Under the pieces are notes generated by a model. That model was not told the DNA's origin. It did no database searches and saw only the letters and a program-made list of their open reading frames with translations. Source: Bryobacteraceae bacterium (GTDB lineage: Bacteria > Acidobacteriota > Terriglobia > Bryobacterales > Bryobacteraceae). Taken from it: a stretch of DNA of 16,616 nucleotides. A program made the translations under genes and the position numbers. Of this stretch, positions 1 through 7,194 are shown piece by piece. Location: the NCBI GenBank assembly GCA_030044325.1, contig JASHWA010000137.1, positions 1 to 16,616 on the forward strand, read 5' to 3'. Numbering within the stretch: position 1 is the first letter of the stretch; each line of letters begins with the position of its first letter.

Positions 1-1877
1 GCTTCGACCTGATCGGCAACGCCGCAGGCGGCGAGAGCAAGTATCCCTACAATCCGTTCTACGGCGGGTTCAGCCCGCACGTTTCGGCGGCGTGGAACCC
101 GGACATGGCGCCGGACACCCTGCTGGGTAAGATGTTCGGCGGAAACAAGACCGTTATCCGCGGCGGTTACGGCCGCATCTATGGCCGCGCCAACGGCGTG
201 GACCTCGTGCTGGTTCCGCTGCTCGGCCCCGGACTGCTCCAGGGCGTGCAGTGCGTCGGCCCGTTGTCGAACGGCACCTGCGCGGGCGCGAGCGGTGCGA
301 ACTTGACCACCGCTTTCCGCATCGGCGTGGACGGCAATGTGGCGCCGCTGCCTTCGCCGACCAATCCGACCGCAACGGTCACCCAGACCCTGCCGCAGCC
401 GTTCTTCCCCGGCTCATACCAGAACGGCGTGCTCAACCCGGCTTCGGCGGACGGATCGCAGCTCGATCCCAATTTCCGGCCGGATCACTCGGATGAGTTC
501 AACTTCACCATCCAGCGCTCCTTCGGCAATAAGATGATGCTCGAAGCCGGTTACATCGGCCGCCTCATCCACAACGAGTTCCAGGAAATCAACCTGGACG
601 CGGTGCCGTGGATGTACACCCAGGGGGGCCAGACTTTCGCTCAGGCCTACGCCGCCGTCTACACGGAATATTGCGGACTTCAGGGCGCGACTGCGACCGG
701 CGTCACCTGCAACAAGAACACTTCCGCCGTCACTCCTCAGCCGTTCTTTGAGACCGCGCTCGGCGGAGCCAACTCCACCACTTGCGCCGGTTACTCGAGT
801 TGCACCGCCTACGTGATCGCGAAACAAGGCAACAACTTTGCGACCACGTCGGTCAACGCTATGTGGCTGTCGCTGTCGGAAGCGCTTCCCTCCACCAACC
901 CCATGGCGCACTCCATGCTGGAACTGCCGATCAACGGCAGCACTCCGTCAGGCGGCGCACTGAACTCGACCCTCACCGGCGCGTTCGACTTCATCAACTC
1001 CTACGGGCACGGAAGCTACAACGCGTTCTTCACCACGTTCAAGACCAGTGACTGGCATGGGCTGACCACGCAATCGAACTTCACCTGGGGCCGCGCTCTG
1101 GGTACCGGAAGCGTGGTGCAGGCGTCGAGTTCGATCACGGTGCCCGATCCGTTCAACTTCAATACCTTCGGCACTTACGGCATCCAGCCGTTCGACGTGA
1201 AGTTCACTTTGAATGAGCTCATGCTCTACCAGTTGCCGTGGTACAAGGAGCAGCGCGGCTTCCTGGGCCGCGTTGCCGGCGGCTGGACCATCGCCCCCAT
1301 CTTCGTCGCGCGTTCCGGTCTGCCACAGCGGTTTGCCAACGGCGGCGATGCGCAGAGCTTCGGCGAAATCTACAGCGGCCAGTCCGCCAACTACGAAGAA
1401 GCCGCCGGAGTTTCGCCGTTCACCGGAGGATCAACGGCGGAGTACAGCGCCACCAATAGCTCCGCTATCGCATCCTGGCTGGCGGCCATTCAGGCCGGCC
1501 AGACCACCATCGGCACCTCGGCCAACCCCGCCAAGGGCGGCACGGGCCTCAATATGTTCAACAACCCGATCGCGGTCGCCAACGAATTCCGCCCGCTGGT
1601 TCTCGGCGTCGATAGCGGCACGGGCGGCGCGGGTGTCCTCCGCGGCTTCCCCTACTTCAACCTGGATGCGACGGTCTCGAAGGACATCCGGACCGTCGAG
1701 CGGATCCAGTTGAAGCTCATCATCACGTCGGTCAACGTGCTCAACCACTTCACGCCGGCCTCCGGGAGCACCAACATTCAGTCGCTCGGCTCGTTCGGCG
1801 TGATCACCGGCCAGTACGGCAGCGGCAACGGCACTGTCGCCCGCTGGATGGAGTTCGGCCTCCGGCTCGGATTCTAA
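1..1877 (+). CDS. TonB-dependent receptor / Oar-like outer-membrane protein, C-terminal part (5' end outside window)
   Basis: The reading frame is open from base 3 to the TAA at 1875-1877, so this is the C-terminal ~624 residues of a larger protein; the Met at 105 is internal. The protein is rich in Asn, Gly, Thr, Ser and aromatic residues in alternating patterns typical of outer-membrane beta-barrel strands. It contains phrases common in Acidobacteriota carboxypeptidase-regulatory-domain TonB receptors, such as FRPDHSDEFNFTIQRSFGN followed by LEAGYIGR, and later NVLNHF. The last residue is Phe (GLRLGF), the usual BAM recognition end of an outer-membrane protein. The plug and the N-terminal carboxypeptidase-like domain would lie upstream and cannot be seen. 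By family, these proteins are thought to take up large substrates or act as surface adhesins; the substrate is unknown. A strong terminator follows, so the gene ends its transcript here. Confidence 0.85.
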   Translation, partial: FDLIGNAAGGESKYPYNPFYGGFSPHVSAAWNPDMAPDTLLGKMFGGNKTVIRGGYGRIYGRANGVDLVLVPLLGPGLLQGVQCVGPLSNGTCAGASGANLTTAFRIGVDGNVAPLPSPTNPTATVTQTLPQPFFPGSYQNGVLNPASADGSQLDPNFRPDHSDEFNFTIQRSFGNKMMLEAGYIGRLIHNEFQEINLDAVPWMYTQGGQTFAQAYAAVYTEYCGLQGATATGVTCNKNTSAVTPQPFFETALGGANSTTCAGYSSCTAYVIAKQGNNFATTSVNAMWLSLSEALPSTNPMAHSMLELPINGSTPSGGALNSTLTGAFDFINSYGHGSYNAFFTTFKTSDWHGLTTQSNFTWGRALGTGSVVQASSSITVPDPFNFNTFGTYGIQPFDVKFTLNELMLYQLPWYKEQRGFLGRVAGGWTIAPIFVARSGLPQRFANGGDAQSFGEIYSGQSANYEEAAGVSPFTGGSTAEYSATNSSAIASWLAAIQAGQTTIGTSANPAKGGTGLNMFNNPIAVANEFRPLVLGVDSGTGGAGVLRGFPYFNLDATVSKDIRTVERIQLKLIITSVNVLNHFTPASGSTNIQSLGSFGVITGQYGSGNGTVARWMEFGLRLGF

Positions 1878-1908
1878 GCCGGGTAGTGGGTAGTAGGAAC
1901 TAGGTAGG

Positions 1909-1941
1909 AAAAGGGGCCGGCAAACCGGCCCCTTTTATTTT
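1909..1941 (+). terminator. Rho-independent terminator of the TonB receptor gene
   Basis: A perfect 12-bp stem (AAAAGGGGCCGG, 1909-1920, with CCGGCCCCTTTT, 1925-1936) closes a 4-nt CAAA loop and runs into TTTTATTTT. It begins 31 nt after the receptor stop codon. The A/T ends make it usable in both directions, but the neighbouring genes point to the plus strand. Confidence 0.93.
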
Positions 1942-1964
1942 CCCCATCCCCAATCCCCGTCCGC

Positions 1965-1973
1965 TGCTATAAT
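1965..1973 (+). promoter_or_regulatory. Extended -10 promoter (TGCTATAAT)
   Basis: TG-N-TATAAT is a perfect extended -10 element. No good -35 is seen 16-18 bp upstream, which extended -10 promoters can tolerate. It sits between the terminator at 1909 and the small secreted gene. Only 11 nt separate it from the ATG at 1985, so the transcript would have almost no 5' leader. Confidence 0.6.
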
Positions 1974-1984
1974 TGTCGAAAGTC

Positions 1985-2443
1985 ATGCGTCCGTATTCGG
2001 TTTTCTTATCTCTCGCGTTCGGCGCCATCGCCGCCGCGGCCCCCAACTTTTCCGGGGAATGGAAGATGAACGCCGCCAAGAGCGATTTCGGCGGAATGCC
2101 CGCGCCCGAAAGCGTCACGCGCTCCATCAAGCACGCCGATCCCTCACTCGAAATCAAGACGTATCAGAAGGGCGCGGCCGGCGAAGTCACGTCCGAGCTC
2201 AAATACTCCACCGACGGCAAGCCCGCCACCAACACCGTCCGCGGCATGGAAGCCAAGGGCACCGCGCGCTGGGAAGGCGACACGCTGGTCATCGAAAGCT
2301 GGCTTACGGTGCAGAGCATGGAGATCAAGAGTAAAGAGGTGTGGTCGCTTTCCGACGGCGGAAAAACGCTCACCATCCGCAATCACGTTTCCATCCCGCA
2401 GCAGGGCGAATACGATACCCGGCTCGTCTTAGAAAAGCAATGA
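1985..2443 (+). CDS. Small secreted lipocalin-like protein of unknown function, paralog A
   Basis: This 152-residue protein starts with a signal peptide (Met-Arg, then a hydrophobic stretch VFLSLAFGAIAAAA) with likely cleavage near residue 18. The mature part opens with PNFSGEW and KSDFGGMPAPESVTRSI, followed by short alternating segments (LKYSTDGKPATN, ARWEGDTLVIES, EVWSLSDGGKTLTI) that look like strands of a small beta barrel. That pattern is common in Acidobacteriota secreted hypothetical proteins; no catalytic motif is visible. A longer start is possible at TTG 1973, but that codon lies within the -10 box, so ATG 1985 is preferred. The next gene encodes a clear paralog 23 nt downstream, so the two are probably co-transcribed from the promoter at 1965. 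The function is unknown. Confidence 0.85.
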   Translation: MRPYSVFLSLAFGAIAAAAPNFSGEWKMNAAKSDFGGMPAPESVTRSIKHADPSLEIKTYQKGAAGEVTSELKYSTDGKPATNTVRGMEAKGTARWEGDTLVIESWLTVQSMEIKSKEVWSLSDGGKTLTIRNHVSIPQQGEYDTRLVLEKQ

Positions 2444-2453
2444 CCATTTTTTC

Positions 2454-2460
2454 AAGGAGA
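2454..2460 (+). promoter_or_regulatory. Strong ribosome binding site (AAGGAGA)
   Basis: AAGGAGA lies 6 nt before the ATG at 2467. It fixes the start of the second secreted paralog well inside a longer open frame that begins at 2341. It is one of the few consensus Shine-Dalgarno sites in the window. Confidence 0.85.
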
Positions 2461-2466
2461 GGTGCG

Positions 2467-2937
2467 ATGAAGAAAGTAATTACGATTGCAATTGCGGCGC
2501 TCGCGATGAGCCTCATCAGCGTCGGCGCTGACAAACCTAATTTCTCGGGTGACTGGACCCTCGATTCGGGAAAGAGCGATTTCGGCCCCATGCCCGCCCC
2601 CACCACCATGACGCGCAAGGTCGAGCATAACGACCCCGATCTCACCTACACGCAGGTAGTGCAGGGCGGCCCGCAAGGCGATCAGACCGTCAAGATGACC
2701 TATTCGACCGACGGTAAGGAGACCACCAACGACCTGATGGGCAATCCCTTGAAAACCACCGCCAAGTGGGACGGCAACGCGCTGGTCATCACCGGGAAGG
2801 CCGATTTCGGCGGCAACGAGGTCACCCTCACCGACAAATGGACGCTTTCCGACGACGGAAAGGTCCTCACCGACGCTCTGCACTTCGAATCCTCGCAGGG
2901 CGCCGCGGACGTCACCTACGTGATGAACAAGAAGTAA
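2467..2937 (+). CDS. Small secreted lipocalin-like protein of unknown function, paralog B
   Basis: This 156-residue protein has a clear signal peptide (MKKVITIAIAALAMSLISV, cleavage near GADKP) and is therefore exported. Its mature part parallels the preceding gene product nearly strand by strand: PNFSGDW for PNFSGEW, KSDFGPMPAPTTMTRKV for KSDFGGMPAPESVTRSI, YSTDGKETTN for YSTDGKPATN, and KWTLSDDGKVLT for VWSLSDGGKTLT. The two genes are a tandem duplication that has diverged. No active-site residues are recognisable; a small ligand-binding or structural beta barrel in the periplasm is a reasonable guess only. The start is chosen by the strong AAGGAGA site 6 nt upstream. A short hairpin at 2961 follows the stop. 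Confidence 0.87.
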   Translation: MKKVITIAIAALAMSLISVGADKPNFSGDWTLDSGKSDFGPMPAPTTMTRKVEHNDPDLTYTQVVQGGPQGDQTVKMTYSTDGKETTNDLMGNPLKTTAKWDGNALVITGKADFGGNEVTLTDKWTLSDDGKVLTDALHFESSQGAADVTYVMNKK

Positions 2938-2960
2938 CTGGGCCCGCGTCGGCCTGCGAG

Positions 2961-2980
2961 CCGCGCCAGCAATGGCGCGG
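2961..2980. terminator. Hairpin between convergent genes, candidate terminator
   Basis: A perfect 8-bp stem CCGCGCCA / TGGCGCGG closes a GCAA tetraloop of the stable GNRA type, followed by GTTT on the plus strand. It lies between the end of the second secreted gene and the end of the LysR-type gene. The U-tract is short, so termination efficiency is uncertain. Confidence 0.5.
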
Positions 2981-2987
2981 GTTTCCG

Positions 2988-3872
2988 TCAGCTCGCGCCC
3001 GCCGCGCCCACCATCTCCAGAAACGCCTGCGCGGCGTGGCTCACCGCCCGTCGCGCAGGATACGCCAGCCGGATCGGCCGCGCCACATTCATCTCCTTCA
3101 CCCGAACTTCCCGCACCATTCCCTGCCGGATCTCTTCATCCACTACCATCCTCGGCAGGAACGCGACCCCCTGGTTGCGCTGCACCATTTTGCGGATCGC
3201 CTCGATCGTCGGCATCTCCAGATCCATGTGCAGCGGAACTTTGTTGCGCTGGAATTCTCGGATCACCAGCGCCCGGTACGGCGAAACCACGTTGTGCGCG
3301 ATGAATGTCTCCTCGCCCAGCTCTCCGATCGAAACCTCCTCCTGCCGCGCCAGCCGGTGCTCCGGCGAAACGATGAACGCCAGATGGTCCGTATAGATGA
3401 TTCGCGAAACGATGCGCTCGTCTTCCGGATCGTAAGTCAGCAGCCCCAGCTCCAGATCGCCGTCGATCAACTCCGCCGGAATGCGGCTTGAAAGACTGCG
3501 CCGCACCTGCACCTTGATGCGCGGATATTTTCTCCGGTAATTTTCAATCTGCTCGAGCAGGTACAGCGTCGACGACTCGTTCGCGCCGATCGTCAGCCGC
3601 CCGGCCGATTTGTCGCGCAGCTCCGCCAGCGCATTTTCGAGATCGCCCTGAAGATTCTCGTAGCGTTTCGCATATTCAAGCACGATCCGCCCCGCATCCG
3701 TCAGTATCAGGTCCTTGGCCGAACGGTCGATCAGTTTTTCGTTCAATTCGGTCTCAAGTCGTTGAATCGACAAAGAAATCGCAGGCTGCGTGCGGAGCAG
3801 TTTTTCGGCCGCGCGGGAAAAACTACGCTCATCGGCAACCGTCAAAAAAACCCGCAGCGGATGCAGCTCCAT
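2988..3872 (-). CDS. LysR-type transcriptional regulator, divergent from leuA
   Basis: This 294-residue protein has full LysR-family length. The N-terminal winged helix-turn-helix covers residues ~3-62 (PLRVFLTVADERSFSRAAEK, then LLRTQPAISLSIQRLE), followed by a linker helix and a periplasmic-binding-protein-like effector domain from ~90. It starts 69 nt from leuA and reads in the opposite direction. That arrangement is typical of LysR regulators that control the neighbouring operon and themselves from a shared region. The logical job is control of the leucine operon, perhaps sensing a pathway intermediate, but the ligand cannot be read from the sequence. Specific names such as leuO, or CysB/Cbl-like roles, are not supported. 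A TATAAT on the minus strand sits only 8 nt before the start codon, suggesting a leaderless mRNA. Confidence 0.9.
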   Translation of the reverse strand: MELHPLRVFLTVADERSFSRAAEKLLRTQPAISLSIQRLETELNEKLIDRSAKDLILTDAGRIVLEYAKRYENLQGDLENALAELRDKSAGRLTIGANESSTLYLLEQIENYRRKYPRIKVQVRRSLSSRIPAELIDGDLELGLLTYDPEDERIVSRIIYTDHLAFIVSPEHRLARQEEVSIGELGEETFIAHNVVSPYRALVIREFQRNKVPLHMDLEMPTIEAIRKMVQRNQGVAFLPRMVVDEEIRQGMVREVRVKEMNVARPIRLAYPARRAVSHAAQAFLEMVGAAGAS

Positions 3873-3941
3873 AAATCACGATTATACAATGTTGAAAATT
3901 ATAAATTTGTAAAATCGACTGCAATCCAGCATCCTTAACTC
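3873..3941. promoter_or_regulatory. Divergent lysR-leuA control region
   Basis: This 69-nt AT-rich stretch stands out from the GC-rich surroundings. On the minus strand there are two TATAAT hexamers, at 3881-3886 and 3898-3903. A near-palindrome TTATAAATTTGTAA (3899-3912, 12 of 14 positions symmetric) contains a T-N11-A core, as LysR-family sites do. ACAAT (3886-3890) and TTTGT (3906-3910) add a wider dyad. No Shine-Dalgarno precedes the leuA ATG. The AT-richness makes chance matches likely, so exact sites are tentative, but the shared regulatory role is well supported by gene arrangement. Confidence 0.6.
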
Positions 3942-5120
3942 ATGGCTGATCGCGTTTACATCTTCGATACCACTCTGCGCGACGGGGAGCAGTCGCCCGG
4001 ATGCAGTATGACCGTGCCGGAAAAAATCCGCATGGCCGGGAAACTGATCGAGCTCGGGGTCGATATCATGGAAGCCGGATTCCCTATCGCGTCGGAGGGA
4101 GATTCGGATGCCGTCGACGCGATCAGCCGCGAATTTCCCTGGGCCAACGTAGCCGCGCTCGCGCGCGCCAATCAGACCGATGTCGACGCCGCCGCCAAGG
4201 CGCTCCGGCACGCGCGCCGTCCGCGCATCCACACCTTCATCGCCACCAGCGATATTCACCTGAAGTACAAACTCAAGAAATCGCGCGCCCAGGTTCTGGA
4301 CGAAGCCTGCGCCGCGGTCGCGCTGGCGCGCTCCTACGTCGACGATGTCGAATTCTCGGCCGAAGATGCCACCCGCACCGATTGGGATTATCTCGAAGAG
4401 ATTTCGCGAGCCGTGGTCGCCGCCGGCGCCCGCACGGTCAATCTGCCCGATACCGTCGGCTACACGGTTCCCGACGAATACGCCGCCATGATCGGCCGCA
4501 TGGTCCAGGCGCTGGGCGATTCGGCCGTCGTCAGCGTGCACTGCCACGACGATTTAGGCATGGCCGTCGCCAATTCGCTCGCCGCGCTCCACGCCGGCGC
4601 CCGCCAGATCGAGTGCTGTGTCAACGGAATCGGAGAAAGGGCCGGCAACGCCGCGCTCGAAGAGCTCGTCATGGCCATGAACGTCCGCCGCGATAAGCTG
4701 CCCTTTGAGACGCGCATCGTCACCCAGCAGCTTTTCTCCGCCAGCCAGCTTCTCGCGTCCCTGATCAGCTTCGGGCCCCAGCCCAACAAAGCCATCGTCG
4801 GCGAAAACGCCTTCGCGCACGAAGCCGGAATTCATCAGGACGGTTTTTTGAAAGAACGGACCACGTATGAAATCATGGAGCCGCACAGCATCGGCGTTCC
4901 CGAGACTCGCCTGGTGCTCGGCAAGCACAGCGGCCGGCACGCGCTCGCCAAACGCCTGGATGATCTCGGCATTCCCCTGCGCCGCGAAGAGCTCGATATC
5001 GTCTACCAGCGCTTCACCGCGCTCGCCGATCGCAAAAAAGGTCTGACCAACAACGAAATCGCCGCGCTCGCCCGCGAAGTGATGGGAGAGACCAAAGCGT
5101 CCGAAGCCGCCGCGGACTGA
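3942..5120 (+). CDS. leuA: 2-isopropylmalate synthase, short form lacking the leucine-sensing domain
   Basis: LeuA condenses acetyl-CoA with 2-ketoisovalerate to give 2-isopropylmalate, the first committed step of leucine synthesis. The DRE-TIM barrel is evident: FDTTLRDGEQSPG at residues 8-20 (metal ligand region with R13 and D14), the HCHDDLG metal motif at 200-206, and GIGERAGNAALEE at 229-241. The linker subdomains follow, with FAHEAGIHQDG at 291-301 and VLGKHSGRHAL at 325-335. The protein ends at 392 residues, whereas usual LeuA has ~500-560 with a C-terminal regulatory domain that binds leucine. No such domain is found in any frame of the 86 nt before leuB. Homocitrate or citramalate synthases are related alternatives, but the leuBCD context supports LeuA. 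Expected first gene of the leu operon under the divergent LysR regulator. Confidence 0.93.
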   Translation: MADRVYIFDTTLRDGEQSPGCSMTVPEKIRMAGKLIELGVDIMEAGFPIASEGDSDAVDAISREFPWANVAALARANQTDVDAAAKALRHARRPRIHTFIATSDIHLKYKLKKSRAQVLDEACAAVALARSYVDDVEFSAEDATRTDWDYLEEISRAVVAAGARTVNLPDTVGYTVPDEYAAMIGRMVQALGDSAVVSVHCHDDLGMAVANSLAALHAGARQIECCVNGIGERAGNAALEELVMAMNVRRDKLPFETRIVTQQLFSASQLLASLISFGPQPNKAIVGENAFAHEAGIHQDGFLKERTTYEIMEPHSIGVPETRLVLGKHSGRHALAKRLDDLGIPLRREELDIVYQRFTALADRKKGLTNNEIAALAREVMGETKASEAAAD

Positions 5121-5141
5121 TTTTTCCTGGCCGTTACCAAA

Positions 5142-5190
5142 CGTAAATGAACGCGAATGTTTTATTTACGCTCATTCACGTTCATTCACG
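5142..5190 (+). repeat. Imperfect hairpin repeat between leuA and leuB
   Basis: The left arm CGTAAATGAACGCGAATG (5142-5159) pairs with the right arm CATTCACGTTCATTCACG (5173-5190) at 16 of 18 positions around a 13-nt AT-rich loop. Flanking GGCC at 5129 and 5190 can extend the stem. The right arm is itself two copies of an 8-nt unit, CATTCACG. The sequence is unlike the coding DNA around it and fills almost the entire 86-nt gap between the two genes. It could be an mRNA processing or stability element or a small dispersed palindromic repeat. Confidence 0.75.
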
Positions 5191-5206
5191 GCCATAATGG
5201 TTTTTC

Positions 5207-6271
5207 ATGAAGATTCTGGTTCTCGCCGGGGATGGTGTCGGCGCCGAAGTCACCTGCGCCGCTGTCGAAGTCCTGCAATCCGTTGCCAAAAAATTCAGCC
5301 ATTCGCTCGATCTCGCCGAAGGTCTCATCGGCGGCGTCGCGATCAAAAAAACCGGTTCGCCCCTGCCGCAGGATACTCTCGATAAGGCCATGGCGGCCGA
5401 CGCGGTGCTGCTCGGCGCCGTCGGTTCGCCCGAATTCGATGACGCGCCGCCCGAAAAGCGCCCGGAAAAAGGGCTGCTCGGCATCCGCAAAGCGCTGGGT
5501 CTCTACGCCAACCTGCGCCCCGTAAAAATGTGGCCCTCGCTCGTCGATTCCTCGCCGCTCAAAAACGAAATCGTCTCCGGAACCGACCTGGTCATCGTCC
5601 GCGAGCTCACCGGCGGCCTGTACTACGGCCAGCCCCGCGGCGTCTTCACCGATCACGCCGTGAACACCATGTCCTACACGCGCGCCGAAATCGAGCGCAT
5701 CGCGCGCAAGGCCTTCGAGCTCGCGCGCGGCCGCAGGAAAAAAGTCACCAGCGTCGATAAATCCAACGTCATCGAAAATTCCCAGCTCTGGCGCCGCGTC
5801 GTCACCGAAGTCGCTCGCGATTATCCCGAAATCGAGCTCGAACATATCCTGGTCGACAACTGCGCCATGCAGCTCGTGCTCAATCCGCGCCGCTTCGACG
5901 TCATGGTCATGGAAAATATGTTCGGCGATATTCTGAGCGATGAAGGCGCCGTGCTGGCCGGCTCCATCGGCATGCTGCCCTCGGCATCGCTCGGCGAATC
6001 GAAAGGCTTATACGAGCCGGTGCACGGCTCTGCGCCGGACATCGCCGGCCGGAATAAGGCCAATCCTCTGGGAACCATCGGATCGGCCGCCGCAATGCTC
6101 GATTACACGTTCGGATTAAAAAACGAAGCGCGCGCCATCGAAAACGCCATCGGAAAAGTCCTCGAATCCGGCCGCGTGACCGCCGATCTGAAACCGAAGG
6201 GGCCGCCCGCGACCACCGAAGAGGTCGCAAAGGCTGTGGCCGCGGAGATTGCCGCGAATAACGAAATATGA
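5207..6271 (+). CDS. leuB: 3-isopropylmalate dehydrogenase
   Basis: LeuB oxidises and decarboxylates 3-isopropylmalate to 2-ketoisocaproate using NAD+. The 354-residue length is normal for the family. GLLGIRKALGLYANLRPVK (residues 89-107) carries substrate-binding arginines R94 and R104; R132 is in VIVRELTGGLYYG, and Y139 lies in the same motif. K185 is in the DKSNV motif. D217, D241 and D245 (in NMFGDILSDEGAVLAG) are the expected metal ligands. The adenine-side loop GLYEPVHGSAPDIAG is at 267-281. The start has no clear Shine-Dalgarno; ATG 5207 is chosen because MKILVLAGDGVG is the family N-terminus. The stop overlaps the leuC start by ATGA at 6268-6271, implying translational coupling. Confidence 0.96.
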   Translation: MKILVLAGDGVGAEVTCAAVEVLQSVAKKFSHSLDLAEGLIGGVAIKKTGSPLPQDTLDKAMAADAVLLGAVGSPEFDDAPPEKRPEKGLLGIRKALGLYANLRPVKMWPSLVDSSPLKNEIVSGTDLVIVRELTGGLYYGQPRGVFTDHAVNTMSYTRAEIERIARKAFELARGRRKKVTSVDKSNVIENSQLWRRVVTEVARDYPEIELEHILVDNCAMQLVLNPRRFDVMVMENMFGDILSDEGAVLAGSIGMLPSASLGESKGLYEPVHGSAPDIAGRNKANPLGTIGSAAAMLDYTFGLKNEARAIENAIGKVLESGRVTADLKPKGPPATTEEVAKAVAAEIAANNEI

Positions 6272-7194
6272 AACCACGAACGATTATCGAAAAAATCTGG
6301 GACGATCACGTGGTCGCCGAGCGGGAAGGCGCGCCGGCGCTGCTGTATATCGATCTGCATCTGGTCCACGAAGTCACTTCACCGCAGGCCTTCGACGGAT
6401 TGCGCAGGCGCGGCCTGAAGGTCCGCCGTCCGGACCGCACCGTCGCCACCACCGATCACTCCACGCCCACCACGCCGCGCGGCCTGCCCATTGTCGACAA
6501 GGTCGCCGCCGCCCAGGTCGAGACCCTCGAAAAAAATTGCCGCGACTTCGGCATCCGCTGCTACGGCCTCGATAGCGACCGCCAGGGTATTGTCCACGTC
6601 ATCGGCCCGGAGTTGGGCTTGACCCAGCCGGGCATGACCCTGGTCTGCGGCGATTCCCACACCGCCACGCACGGCGCCCTCGGTGCCCTCGCCTTCGGCA
6701 TCGGCACCAGCGAAGTCGAGCACGTCCTCGCCTCCCAATGTTTGTTACAAAGACCCTCGAAAACGTTTGCCGTGCAGGTCGATGGCGTCTTGAAGCCCGG
6801 CGTCACGGCCAAAGACATCATTCTCGCCCTGATCGCCAAAATCGGCATCGGCGGAGGAACCGGCCACATCATCGAATATCGCGGCTCCGCTATTCGCGCC
6901 CTTTCGATGGAAGAGCGCATGACCGTCTGCAACATGTCGATCGAGGGCGGCGCGCGCGCCGGCCTGGTCGCGCCCGACGACATGACATTTCAATACGTAG
7001 CCGGCCGCCCCTTCGCGCCCCGGGATTTCGACGCCGCCGTAGCGCGCTGGCAATCCTTGCCCACCGACGACGGCGCCGTTTACGATCGTGAAATTTCCAT
7101 CGACGCGAATTCACTCGAGCCCATGATTACCTTCGGCACCAACCCGGGGATGGCATTCCGATCACCGCGCCGGTTCCCGATCCCGCCAGCATGA
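6268..7194 (+). CDS. leuC: 3-isopropylmalate dehydratase large subunit, N-terminal part (gene split by a frameshift)
   Basis: LeuC with LeuD isomerises 2-isopropylmalate to 3-isopropylmalate using a [4Fe-4S] cluster. This frame encodes the first ~293 residues of a normal LeuC: KIWDDHVVAE at 9-18, TDHSTPT at 62-68, CGDSHTATHGALGALAFGIG at 127-146, TSEVEHVLASQ at 147-157. It runs to EPMITFGTNPGM, then changes to unrelated Arg/Pro-rich residues and stops at 7192-7194. Frame 3 immediately continues the expected LeuC sequence (IPITAPVPDPA, then the downstream ORF). One extra base near 7148-7152 would join the two parts into a 465-residue protein, which matches the family length. On its own this product lacks all three cluster cysteines. 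It overlaps leuB upstream by ATGA. Confidence 0.9.
   Translation: MKPRTIIEKIWDDHVVAEREGAPALLYIDLHLVHEVTSPQAFDGLRRRGLKVRRPDRTVATTDHSTPTTPRGLPIVDKVAAAQVETLEKNCRDFGIRCYGLDSDRQGIVHVIGPELGLTQPGMTLVCGDSHTATHGALGALAFGIGTSEVEHVLASQCLLQRPSKTFAVQVDGVLKPGVTAKDIILALIAKIGIGGGTGHIIEYRGSAIRALSMEERMTVCNMSIEGGARAGLVAPDDMTFQYVAGRPFAPRDFDAAVARWQSLPTDDGAVYDREISIDANSLEPMITFGTNPGMAFRSPRRFPIPPA
7141..7153 (+). other. Frameshift site in leuC (one base missing)
   Basis: AACCCGGGGATGG reads Asn-Pro-Gly-Met in frame 1. The family sequence then requires Gly-Ile-Pro-Ile-Thr, which is read in frame 3 from 7152 onward. Adding one G to the GG at 7152-7153 restores NPGMGIPITAPVPDP exactly. The run of G residues makes a sequencing or assembly deletion likely, although a true mutation cannot be excluded. 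Confidence 0.85.

Noticed and set aside
1973..1984. TTG 1973 as start of the first small secreted protein
   Set aside because: The codon overlaps the -10 box, so it would not be in the transcript; ATG 1985 also gives a cleaner signal peptide.
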